Position numbers and translations under genes: made by a program
Assembly (NCBI RefSeq): GCF_902706035.1
Contig: NZ_CACSJA010000020.1
Span: forward strand, 39,088 to 103,087
Reading direction: 5' to 3'
Length of the DNA: 64,000 bases
Source of the DNA: Pantoea sp. 18069
Lineage (GTDB): Bacteria; Pseudomonadota; Gammaproteobacteria; Burkholderiales; Burkholderiaceae_C
Shown here: in pieces, positions 18,613-26,386 of the stretch
Layout: the number at the start of each line of letters is the position of its first letter
How positions within the stretch are numbered: position 1 is the first letter of the stretch
Notes under the pieces: model-generated
The model's database searches: none
What the model was told of the DNA's origin: nothing
The model's input: the letters and a program-made list of their open reading frames with translations, nothing else

Positions 18613-19569
18613 ATGAAGAACCAACAAGCTACTGAATTTGTTGGCGTGGATGTAGCAAGCGCCCACTTGGATGTCGCCGTGTACGGGCAGTCCAGCGTGC
18701 AACGATATGACAATACAGTCGAAGGCATCACCAAACTGCTGCGCACTCTGCGCCGTGGCTGCGTGCTGGGACTTGAGTCGACCGGCCGCTATCACACGGC
18801 GCTGGCACAGGCCGCACATGCTGCGGGCCTGCGTGTTTATGTTCTCAACCCTCTGGATGCGCGCCGCTACGCGCAGTCAGTCGGCCAACGCGGCAAGACC
18901 GACCGCATCGATGCGCTTGTCCTGGCCCGCTACGTCTGCCGCGAGCATGAGCAACTGCGCCAGTGGCAGCCGCCCACAGCCAGCCAAGCCCAACTGCGTG
19001 AGCTCATTACTCACCGGGCGACCTTGGTTCGCCAGCGCAGCGCACTGAAGCAGGCCGGCAGCCACAACGAGATGCTCACGCAGCTGAACGCGCCGGTGCT
19101 CAAGGCGCTGAAGGAAGCTATCGAGCACATCGATACGCAACTGACCGCGATCATCAAAGCTGACCCACCAAGCCGCCAGGCATTCGAGCACATCACCTCG
19201 GTGCCCGGGCTGGGGCTGGTCTGCGGATCGCTGCTGGTAATGCTCTTCGGGAGCATGCAGCAGCCCAGTGCCAATGCGGTCATCGCCTTCACCGGACTGG
19301 ATCCGCGCCCCAACGACTCGGGTAAGAAGACGGGCCAACGGCGCTTGTCCAAGAGGGGCTGGCCGGAGAGCCGGCGCCTTCTGTACGTAGCTGCGATGTC
19401 AGCCGCCCGTACCAAGACCTGGAAGGAGTTCTATCTTGCCCAGCGCGAGAAAGGACTGAGCACGACAGCTGCGCTGATCGTGCTCGCCCGAAAACTCCTG
19501 CGCGTGGCGTATTCGCTGTTCATGCAGCAAAACAACTTCGATGGCTCACGGGTGGCCATTAAGGGTTGA
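18613..19569 (+). CDS. IS110-family transposase/recombinase
   Basis: A 318-residue bridge-RNA-guided recombinase type. The RuvC-like DEDD residues are Asp13 (FVGVDVAS), Glu55 (LGLESTGRY), Asp97 and Asp100 (GKTDRIDALVLA). A coiled coil (about residues 130-190) leads to the C-terminal Transposase_20 domain (ITSVPGLGLVCGSLLVMLFG). That domain includes the serine region DSGKKTGQRRLSKRGW. The gene is intact and of normal length. The long non-coding leader before it, not after, places it with the IS110 proper rather than the IS1111 group. Confidence 0.93.
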   Translation: MKNQQATEFVGVDVASAHLDVAVYGQSSVQRYDNTVEGITKLLRTLRRGCVLGLESTGRYHTALAQAAHAAGLRVYVLNPLDARRYAQSVGQRGKTDRIDALVLARYVCREHEQLRQWQPPTASQAQLRELITHRATLVRQRSALKQAGSHNEMLTQLNAPVLKALKEAIEHIDTQLTAIIKADPPSRQAFEHITSVPGLGLVCGSLLVMLFGSMQQPSANAVIAFTGLDPRPNDSGKKTGQRRLSKRGWPESRRLLYVAAMSAARTKTWKEFYLAQREKGLSTTAALIVLARKLLRVAYSLFMQQNNFDGSRVAIKG

Positions 19570-19586
19570 CGAAAACCATAGAACCT

Positions 19587-19784
19587 CAGGACGAACGGGG
19601 ATTTTGAAGCCCGCTGTTTCTTTTGAACGCCTTGCGAGACTTCGGCTCGCTTACCGCGCTAAGCACGAACGGGTTTTGGAGGATATCTGGTGGTTCCTGG
19701 CGCGGCGGAGAAATCCGCTCGGGCTGAGCTTGCCTCGCCGGCCGCGTCGAAGCCCCGGTATTCAACAGACCCGGCGGCATCTCC
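19587..19784. other. Gap after the IS element
   Basis: Begins with the right half of the split REP palindrome (caggacgaacgg). The rest shows no open frame with family similarity and no clear terminator for the acyl-CoA synthetase operon that ends at 19785. Confidence 0.4.
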
Positions 19785-21416
19785 TCACCCGCGCTTCTTC
19801 ATCCCCCGCAAATCCAGCATCCCCGCCACCTGTCGCGGATCGATGCCGCGCGCGAAGATCGCATGCTTCTGGATTTTCTGCGTGCCCGTGGTCGGAATCT
19901 GCGGCGTGAACCAGATCCAGCCCGGCGCCTTGTAATAGGCCATGGCGCGGTGGCAATGCTGGAAAATCTGCTGCGCCAGAGCAGCTTGATCGCGGCCCGG
20001 CACGCCGGCCTTGAGCACGATGCAGGCCAGCACCTCTTCTTCGCGCACTTCATCGGCCACGGCCATCACCGCCGCCTGCTCGACCCAGGGGTGGGTCAGC
20101 AGCATGGCTTCGACTTCGGCCGCCGCGATGTTCTCGCCCGAACGCCGGATGATGTTCTTGCGCCGGTCGACGAAATGGAACATGCCGCCGGCGTCACGCA
20201 CCACCATGTCGCCGGTATGGAACCAGCCGCCGCGCCAGGCGCTTTCGGTGGCCGCGGGGTCGTCCAGGTATTCGCTGAAGAAGTCCTTGCGCGGCGTCTC
20301 TTCGGAATGGCGAATCACCAGTTCGCCCGGCGTTCCGTCGGGCACTTCCTGGTCGAGATCGTCGACGGCGCGCGCCTGCACGCCCTCGACCGCGCAGCCG
20401 AACGCGCGGCTGCCGACCTGGCGGGGCGCATGGCAATCGACCATGATGCGCACCATCTCGGTCATGCCCCAGAGTTCGAGCAGCGGAAAACCGAAGCGCT
20501 CCTCGAACGCCGCATGCAGCTGGGGCTCGACGCCCGCGCCAAAGCCAAAGCGCACGCAATGCGTCTTGTCTTCTTCGGACGGCGGCTGGAGCAGCAGCAG
20601 TTGGATCACGACGCCGAGATAATGGACGATGGTCGCGCGCGTCTGGCGCACTTCCTGCCACCAGCGCGACGGCTGGAAACGGTCGGTCTGCACCTGGCAG
20701 CCGCCGGTCAGCAGCATGCAGTAGAACGACAGGATAGACGCGTTCACATGGAACAGCGGCAGCGGGTTGTAAAGCCTCTCCGCGCCTTCGCGGATGCTCG
20801 CCAGGCCGCCGCGCGTCGCATAGGCGTGGCCTGCGGCGACTTCGTAGTGGTGCGACAGCACGCAGCCCTTGGGCCGGCCCGTGGTGCCCGACGTGTAGAG
20901 AATGCTCGCCGGTGTATCGGGCCCCACCTGCCCGGCCTGTGCAGGGCGCACCGCCGCGGGCAGGCCCAGCGCCCACTGCTGCCAGATAGCGACCGCGGGC
21001 CGGTGCCGGCTTTCGCGCAGCGCGGCCTCAGTCGCATCGGCATGGCTTTCGAGCACCAGCAGCAAGTCGAGCTGCGCATGGTCGATCAGATAGGCGAACT
21101 CGCCCGGGCGGTAGTCGGGATTGACGGGTACGCAGCAGACGCCCAGCGCATTGAGCGCGAGCTTGTGCAGCATGTGCTCGGGCCGGCTTTCAAGCAGCAG
21201 GCCCACGCGGTGGCCCAGGCCATAGCCGGCCTGCTGGTAGTCGCGCATCAGCGCCCTGACCTGCGCGGCCGCATCGCCGTAGCTGATCTCGTAGCCCTCG
21301 GGATGGTAGCTGCGCGCCGGGTTGGCCGGCACGGCCATCAGGCTGTTGGCGGCGTAGGTTTGTGCAGCCTGGAAAAACACTTCGCCAATGCTGCTCGCAT
21401 CATGGATGGCAATCAC
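19785..21416 (-). CDS. AMP-dependent acyl-CoA synthetase/ligase
   Basis: A 543-residue member of the ANL superfamily that activates a carboxylic acid via an acyl-AMP to its CoA ester. Motifs in order are ILYTSGTTGRPKG (P-loop), LLELWGMTE, GGWFHTGDMVVRD, KNIIRRSGENIAAAEVE (hinge) and the C-terminal catalytic Lys in TTGTQKIQKH. The overall pattern resembles crotonobetaine/carnitine- and medium-chain-type ligases. It is the last gene of the LIV-type transporter operon, so it probably activates the imported acid. The substrate is not determined. If the mevalonate idea holds, acetoacetate or an HMG-like acid would be candidates. Confidence 0.88.
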   Translation of the reverse strand: MIAIHDASSIGEVFFQAAQTYAANSLMAVPANPARSYHPEGYEISYGDAAAQVRALMRDYQQAGYGLGHRVGLLLESRPEHMLHKLALNALGVCCVPVNPDYRPGEFAYLIDHAQLDLLLVLESHADATEAALRESRHRPAVAIWQQWALGLPAAVRPAQAGQVGPDTPASILYTSGTTGRPKGCVLSHHYEVAAGHAYATRGGLASIREGAERLYNPLPLFHVNASILSFYCMLLTGGCQVQTDRFQPSRWWQEVRQTRATIVHYLGVVIQLLLLQPPSEEDKTHCVRFGFGAGVEPQLHAAFEERFGFPLLELWGMTEMVRIMVDCHAPRQVGSRAFGCAVEGVQARAVDDLDQEVPDGTPGELVIRHSEETPRKDFFSEYLDDPAATESAWRGGWFHTGDMVVRDAGGMFHFVDRRKNIIRRSGENIAAAEVEAMLLTHPWVEQAAVMAVADEVREEEVLACIVLKAGVPGRDQAALAQQIFQHCHRAMAYYKAPGWIWFTPQIPTTGTQKIQKHAIFARGIDPRQVAGMLDLRGMKKRG

Positions 21417-21431
21417 ACGGAGTCCTTACAT

Positions 21432-22157
21432 TCAATGGCTGCCAAGATAAGCCGCCCGGATTTTCGGGTCGGCGCGCAGCGCCTTGCCGCCGCCCTGCAT
21501 CGTGATGCAACCGGTTTCAAGCACATAGGCGCGATCGGCCACGGCCAGCGCCTGGTTGGCCATCTGCTCGACGAGCAGGATCGTGACGTCCTTTTGCTGC
21601 AGGCCGCGGATGATGGCGAAGATCTCCTTGACGATCAGCGGCGCAAGGCCCAGCGAAGGCTCGTCGAGCAGCAGCAGCTTGGGCCTGGCCATCAGCGCGC
21701 GTGCGATCGCCAGCATCTGCTGCTCGCCCCCCGACATCGTTCCCGCCATCTGGTCCTGGCGCTCGCGCAGCCGCGGGAACGCGTCGAACTGGGCCTCGAT
21801 ATCGGCGTCGATGGCCTGACGGCCCACCTTGCGGTGGTAGGCGCCCAGGATCAGGTTGTCCCTCACCGTCTGGTCGGCAAACACCTGGCGGCCTTCGGGC
21901 GACTGCGCGATGCCCATCGCGACGCGCTGATGGCCGGGCAGGCGCGTGATGTCCTGGCCGTCGAACACGATGGAGCCGCTGCTGGCGGGCTCCAGGCCCG
22001 ACAGCGCTTTCATCAGCGTGCTTTTTCCCGCGCCGTTGCCGCCGATCATGGTGACGATTTCGCCCGCATGCACTTCGAGGCTGATGCCGCGCAAGGCCTG
22101 CACCGCGCCGTAGTGCACCTGCAGATCGGTGACTTTGAGCAAGGCTTTCTCAGACAT
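21432..22157 (-). CDS. livF: LIV-type ABC transporter ATPase LivF
   Basis: A 241-residue ATPase of the branched-chain amino acid/organic acid ABC family. Walker A GGNGAGKSTLM, signature MSGGEQQMLAIARALMARP, Walker B LLLLDEPSLGLAPLIV, H-loop replaced by the LivF-typical ILLVEQMANQAL. The start at 22157 (MSEKALLKVTDLQVHYG) overlaps the upstream livMG stop by 8 bp. It works with the fused LivMG, LivH and the binding protein at 25016. Confidence 0.93.
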   Translation of the reverse strand: MSEKALLKVTDLQVHYGAVQALRGISLEVHAGEIVTMIGGNGAGKSTLMKALSGLEPASSGSIVFDGQDITRLPGHQRVAMGIAQSPEGRQVFADQTVRDNLILGAYHRKVGRQAIDADIEAQFDAFPRLRERQDQMAGTMSGGEQQMLAIARALMARPKLLLLDEPSLGLAPLIVKEIFAIIRGLQQKDVTILLVEQMANQALAVADRAYVLETGCITMQGGGKALRADPKIRAAYLGSH

Positions 22158-24006
22158 GGCTTTCTCCCAGGCCCACGGGGCCGCGCGAAGCTGCAGGCGC
22201 CGGGTGCGGCACTGCGTCTCCTTCATCGTCGTCATCGGTGCCCAGATAGGCCGCAATCACGCGCGGGTTGCTTTGCACCGCGAGCGGCACGCCCTCGGCG
22301 ATCTTTTCGCCGTAATCGAGCACGATCACATGGTCGGAAATGGCCATCACCAGGTCCATATGGTGTTCGATCAGCAAGATGGTGATTCCCAGATCGCGGA
22401 TGCTGCGTATCACTTCCACGAGCTCCGCCGTTTCCTGGGGATTGAGGCCCGCGGCCGGCTCATCGAGCAGCAGCAGCGTGGGGCGCGTGGCGAGTGCACG
22501 CGCCAGCTCCACGCGCCGCTGCAGGCCGTACGGCAGGCTGCCGGCGAGCGCGCGCGCATGCTCCTGCAGGCCGAGGAACTGCAGAATTTCCAGCGACTCG
22601 GCCGTGGCCTTGGCTTCGTCGCGGGACGCCGCGGGCAGGCCCAGCAGATACGGCCAGAAGCCGGTGCGGATATGCTGGTGCAGGCCCACCTTCACGTTGT
22701 CTATCACCGACATGTCGGCAAACAGCTTGAGGTTCTGGAACGTGCGCCCCAGGCCCATGTTGCAGATCCGGTAGACGGGTCGCCCGACGATGCTCTTGCC
22801 GCGAAACTCTATGGAGCCCTTGCTCGGCGGCACGATGCCCGACAGGATGTTGAGCAGCGTGGTCTTGCCCGCGCCGTTCGGGCCGATCAGCGAATGCACA
22901 TGGCCCGACTGGATCTCGATGTCCAGGTTGTTGGTCGGCACCACGCCACCATAGGCCTTGTACAGGCCTTGCGTGCGCAGCAGCACTTCGCCGCTGGCCA
23001 GGGCATCGCTTTGCACATGCGAACGCCAGGGGGCGATGGGCGCGCGCTCTGGCCCCACGGCCCGGCGGTCGTACCAGCGCACGCGGCGAAACAGTGCCGA
23101 CAGCGCGCCCGACAATCCATTGGGCATCGCATACAGCGCGAACAGCAGCAGTGCGCCATAGGTGAAATGCTGCACGCCCGGCCAGCGCGCGAGAAACGCA
23201 TCGAGCAGCGTCAGCACCACGGCGCCGAGCAGCGGCCCGTATACCGAGCGCCCGCCAAACAGCACGATCAGCAAAAAGAAGACCGACAGGTTGAAGGTGA
23301 TGAAGTCGGAATTGATGTACTGGTTCTGCTGGGTGATCAGCGCGCCCGCGAAGCCGCAGGTCACGGCGCTGATCACGAAGGCCAGCACCTTGTACTTGTA
23401 GACGCTCACGCCCACGCTTTCCGCGGCCACTTCAGCCGTGTTGACCGCCATGAACGCCCGGCCATACTTGCCGCGCAGCAGAAAGCGCAGCATCAGATGG
23501 GCTGCGATGCCCAGCGCCAGCACCACCCAGACCCATTGCCGCGCATCGAGCGGCTCGCCGCCGAACGTCAGCGGCAGCACGCCGTAGATGCCCTGCTGGC
23601 CGGCAAACACATCCTGCCACTCGGAGACCACCTTCTCCACCACCACGCCAAAACCGATGGTCACCATCGCCAGCGCCGGGCCCTTGACGCGCAGCGCGGG
23701 CAAGGCAATCACCACGCCGAACACCGCGGCCATCACGCCTGCGGCCACAAACGCGAGCCAGGGGTTCCAGCCGAGCTTGGCCGTGAGCAGCGCGGCCGTG
23801 TAGGCTCCCACGGCAAACAGCCCCGCATGGCCCAGCGACTTCTGTCCGGCATAGCCGACCAGCACGTTCAGCCCCGCGGCGGCAAGATAGTTCACGCCGA
23901 TCAGGAACAGGACCTTGAGATAGAAACCGTTGTCGGTGACCAGCGGAATCAGCCCCACCAGGGCCGCAAAGGCAATGATGCCCAAAAGATGCTTGTACTG
24001 GCTCAT
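22150..24006 (-). CDS. Fused LIV-type permease and ATPase (LivM-LivG)
   Basis: A 618-residue fusion. Residues 1 to about 320 form the LivM permease (LNVLVGYAGQKSLGHAGLFA; FGGRSVYGPLLGAVVL). A basic linker at about 320-350 leads to a complete LivG ATPase: Walker A GPNGAGKTTLLNILSG, signature LPYGLQRRVELARALA, Walker B LLLLDEPAAGLNPQE, H-loop LLIEHHMDLVM, and C-terminal VIAAYLG. The signature has Pro for the usual Ser and QRR for QQR, common in LivG relatives. The N-terminal Met overlaps the livH stop. Fusions of this kind are known in proteobacteria and keep 1:1 stoichiometry. Confidence 0.92.
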   Translation of the reverse strand: MSQYKHLLGIIAFAALVGLIPLVTDNGFYLKVLFLIGVNYLAAAGLNVLVGYAGQKSLGHAGLFAVGAYTAALLTAKLGWNPWLAFVAAGVMAAVFGVVIALPALRVKGPALAMVTIGFGVVVEKVVSEWQDVFAGQQGIYGVLPLTFGGEPLDARQWVWVVLALGIAAHLMLRFLLRGKYGRAFMAVNTAEVAAESVGVSVYKYKVLAFVISAVTCGFAGALITQQNQYINSDFITFNLSVFFLLIVLFGGRSVYGPLLGAVVLTLLDAFLARWPGVQHFTYGALLLFALYAMPNGLSGALSALFRRVRWYDRRAVGPERAPIAPWRSHVQSDALASGEVLLRTQGLYKAYGGVVPTNNLDIEIQSGHVHSLIGPNGAGKTTLLNILSGIVPPSKGSIEFRGKSIVGRPVYRICNMGLGRTFQNLKLFADMSVIDNVKVGLHQHIRTGFWPYLLGLPAASRDEAKATAESLEILQFLGLQEHARALAGSLPYGLQRRVELARALATRPTLLLLDEPAAGLNPQETAELVEVIRSIRDLGITILLIEHHMDLVMAISDHVIVLDYGEKIAEGVPLAVQSNPRVIAAYLGTDDDDEGDAVPHPAPAASRGPVGLGESHV

Positions 24007-24926
24007 CAGACCTTCTCCACCACGCGCTGACCCAGCAGGCCTTCAGGCTTGAGCACCAGAACAAAAATGATCAGCAGGAAGATGCTGATCTCGCGCAACT
24101 CCGCATGCCACAGTCCGACCATGGCCTCGATCAACCCGAGCAGAAAGCCGCCCAGCATGCAGCCGCGCGGGTTGCTCAGGCCGCCGACGATGGCCGATGA
24201 AAACGCCTTGAGCGCCAGCGTCAGCCCCATGAACACCGAGGCGGTGGTGATGGGCGCAATCAGCAGGCCGGCGATGCCGGCCAGGCTCGCGCTGACCACA
24301 AAGGCCAGCACCACGATCGCCGTCACGTTGATGCCCATCAGCGTCGCCGCGGTGCTGCTTTGCGCCACGGCGCGCACCGCCTTGCCCAGGCGTGTCCTGC
24401 GCATCACGGTATCGAGGCACAGCATCAGCGCGATGCTCACGCACAGCACCAGGATTTCCTGCGGCAGCACGCCCGCGCCGCCGATGCGCAACACCTCGTT
24501 GCCCAGCGGCGAAGGCATGACCATGGGCGAAGGGCCCCAGATGGCCAGTGCAATGTTCTGGATGATGATGCCGAAGCCGATCGTGCTCATCACCCAGGCC
24601 AGGCCGCCCTGGCCGATGAACGGACGGATCGCGGCGTAATACACCACGACGCCCAGCAGGCCCATGATCACCACCGTGGCCAGCAGACTCAGGCCATAGC
24701 GCGCCAGCGTCACTTCGGCTTCCTTCAGGCTGCCCTTGAAATCGTGGCCGGCCAGCAGCAGCAAGGTCGACACCGCGATGAATGCGCCAGCGACGAGAAA
24801 CTCGCCCTGGCCGAAATTGAAGGTTTTGGTGGTGTTGTGGGTGATATTGAAACCCAGCGCCACCAGGGCATAGATGCTGCCCAGTGCCAGGCCACTGAAC
24901 ATGGCCTGAAGAATACTGACTGCCAT
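24006..24926 (-). CDS. livH: LIV-type ABC transporter permease LivH
   Basis: A 306-residue inner-membrane permease with about eight helices. Family hallmarks: GLALGSIYALVALGFNITHN at residues 10-29, FGQGEFLVAGAF, the EAA-like TRLGKAVRAVAQ, and FSSAIVGGLSNPRGCMLGGF. The start at 24926 (MAVSILQAMFSG) is taken because the ten preceding in-frame residues are not conserved. Its stop overlaps the livMG start codon, so the two are probably translationally coupled. Confidence 0.92.
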   Translation of the reverse strand: MAVSILQAMFSGLALGSIYALVALGFNITHNTTKTFNFGQGEFLVAGAFIAVSTLLLLAGHDFKGSLKEAEVTLARYGLSLLATVVIMGLLGVVVYYAAIRPFIGQGGLAWVMSTIGFGIIIQNIALAIWGPSPMVMPSPLGNEVLRIGGAGVLPQEILVLCVSIALMLCLDTVMRRTRLGKAVRAVAQSSTAATLMGINVTAIVVLAFVVSASLAGIAGLLIAPITTASVFMGLTLALKAFSSAIVGGLSNPRGCMLGGFLLGLIEAMVGLWHAELREISIFLLIIFVLVLKPEGLLGQRVVEKV

Positions 24927-25015
24927 ACGTGCAACTCCCATCGCTCGCCATACCAACGCAAGGTGCTGGTGGACTGCCTGCGCAGTCCACCAGCGACACC
25001 CATCACGGACAGGAT

Positions 25016-26203
25016 TTACTTCTTGAAGTCGGCGGGCTGGAAGCCCTTGGTCACGGAGTCCTCGAACTTCACGACGGTGTCGCCCTTCCAGCGCGCCAGG
25101 TAGAAGTCGCTGACGTTCAGGCCTTCGTGCATGGTCTTGGTGAACGGCTTGTTGTAGGTCTTGATCACGCCTTCCACGCCTTGCAGGTTCTCGAGCGCCG
25201 CGGCCACCTTGGGGCCGTCGGTGCTGTTGGCCTGCTTCATCGCGGCGGCGATCAGCATCACCGAGTCATAGCTTTGCGCCGCGCAGGGGAAGGTGGTCAG
25301 CGTGGGAAAGTTCTTGCGCACGCGTTCGCCCAGCGCGCGGGTTTTCTCGTTGGTGTCTTCCGTGGTCGACGCCGCCATGATCAGGTGCTCGGCCAGCTTG
25401 GGGCCCGTCATCTTCGGGAACAGCGAGCTCAGATTGCCCCAGGCGCCCAGCGTGGTCGGCAGGTAGTTGATCTTTTCCATGCTGCGCAGCACCTGGGCCG
25501 TGCCATCGGCCAGGCCGTAGACGATCACCGTGTCGGCACCCGCCGCCTTGATCTTGGACAGCTGCGAAGTGATGTCCGTATCCTTGGGGCCGAACTTTTC
25601 CACCGCCACCGGCTTGATGCCGTGCAGCTCCAGAATCGCCGTAGCATCCTTGGTGCCGCCCTGGCCATAGCCCGTGGAATCGGCGATGACGGCAATCTTC
25701 TTGCCTGGGGAATGCTTGGCCGCATAGGCCGCCAGCAGCGCGGACTGCTCGCGGTCCACCATGGAGATGCGGAACAGGTAGTTCTGCGCCTCGTTCGCAT
25801 AGCGGGTGGTGATCTCGGAGCCGGTGGCAATCGGCACCACCACGGGAATCTTCTTTTGCTGGGGAAGGTGCAGCCAGGCCAGGGCATTGCCCGAGTTCGC
25901 GGGCCCGACGACGGCCGCGACCTTTTCGTTGTCGATCAGCTCGGTCATGTTCTGGATCGACTTCGGGGGCGTGCCCAGATCGTCGCGGATCACGCCCACG
26001 ACCTTGCGCCCCATGATGCCGCCGGCCTTGTTGATGTCCTCGATCGCGGCCTCGAAGCCCCAGCGCCCCGAAATCCCCAGCTCGGCGACACCGCTGCCCG
26101 ACATGTCGGCGTTGTAGCCGATCTTGATGTCCTGCGCATAGGCCGTGCCCGATACGATGGCGGCGGCAATCGCCGTTTTGGCAAATCCTTTGAACCAGTT
26201 CAT
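25016..26203 (-). CDS. LIV-type periplasmic substrate-binding protein
   Basis: A 395-residue type I periplasmic binding protein. The signal peptide is WFKGFAKTAIAAAIVSGTAYA. The mature part opens DIKIGYNADMSGSGVAELGI, and further on has VGPANSGNALAWL, ADSTGYGQGGTKDA and YDSVMLIAAAMKQA. The subgroup is that of aromatic or short-chain acid receptors rather than true Leu/Ile/Val receptors (inference). The ATG at 26203 follows a ggag site (tctccttt on the plus strand). First gene of the livK-livH-livMG-livF-ligase operon, with a palindromic operator about 95-115 bp upstream. Confidence 0.9.
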   Translation of the reverse strand: MNWFKGFAKTAIAAAIVSGTAYAQDIKIGYNADMSGSGVAELGISGRWGFEAAIEDINKAGGIMGRKVVGVIRDDLGTPPKSIQNMTELIDNEKVAAVVGPANSGNALAWLHLPQQKKIPVVVPIATGSEITTRYANEAQNYLFRISMVDREQSALLAAYAAKHSPGKKIAVIADSTGYGQGGTKDATAILELHGIKPVAVEKFGPKDTDITSQLSKIKAAGADTVIVYGLADGTAQVLRSMEKINYLPTTLGAWGNLSSLFPKMTGPKLAEHLIMAASTTEDTNEKTRALGERVRKNFPTLTTFPCAAQSYDSVMLIAAAMKQANSTDGPKVAAALENLQGVEGVIKTYNKPFTKTMHEGLNVSDFYLARWKGDTVVKFEDSVTKGFQPADFKK

Positions 26204-26295
26204 GCTTGTCTCCTTTGACGGCTTTTGTGAGGTCCCCCCCAAAGCCATCGGCTTTGGGTATGCGACCCATTTGGTGTCTGGTCAATATAGACAAA

Positions 26296-26332
26296 CTGTA
26301 TCCATGCCGACAGGTACAGTTGAGCGATACAG
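26296..26332. promoter_or_regulatory. Second copy of the MocR-type operator upstream of the LIV operon
   Basis: ctgtatc (26296-26302), 10-base spacer, ggtacag (26313-26319): the same arrangement as at 16769-16792 with one base changed. A third half-site gatacag follows at 26326-26332. The site lies 93 bp before the start of the binding-protein gene. The rest of the 26204-26386 gap shows no gene. Confidence 0.65.
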
Positions 26333-26386
26333 TCCCTGGCAGCGCAAAGGTCCCCGAAAAGCGTTTCAGCCCCGGCGCCGTGCCCC

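Larger units (their letters stand above)
18369..19586 (+). mobile_element. IS110-family insertion sequence (complete, about 1.22 kb)
   Basis: Ends were set by reassembling the interrupted REP target: CT at 18367-18368 on the left and CT at 19585-19586 on the right flank the element, leaving 1218 bp including one core copy. There are no terminal inverted repeats and no longer target duplication, as expected for IS110. It contains a 244-bp non-coding left end with bridge-RNA-like structure followed by one DEDD recombinase gene. It sits in the convergent gap between mvaA and the acyl-CoA synthetase gene and disrupts no coding sequence. Confidence 0.85.
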
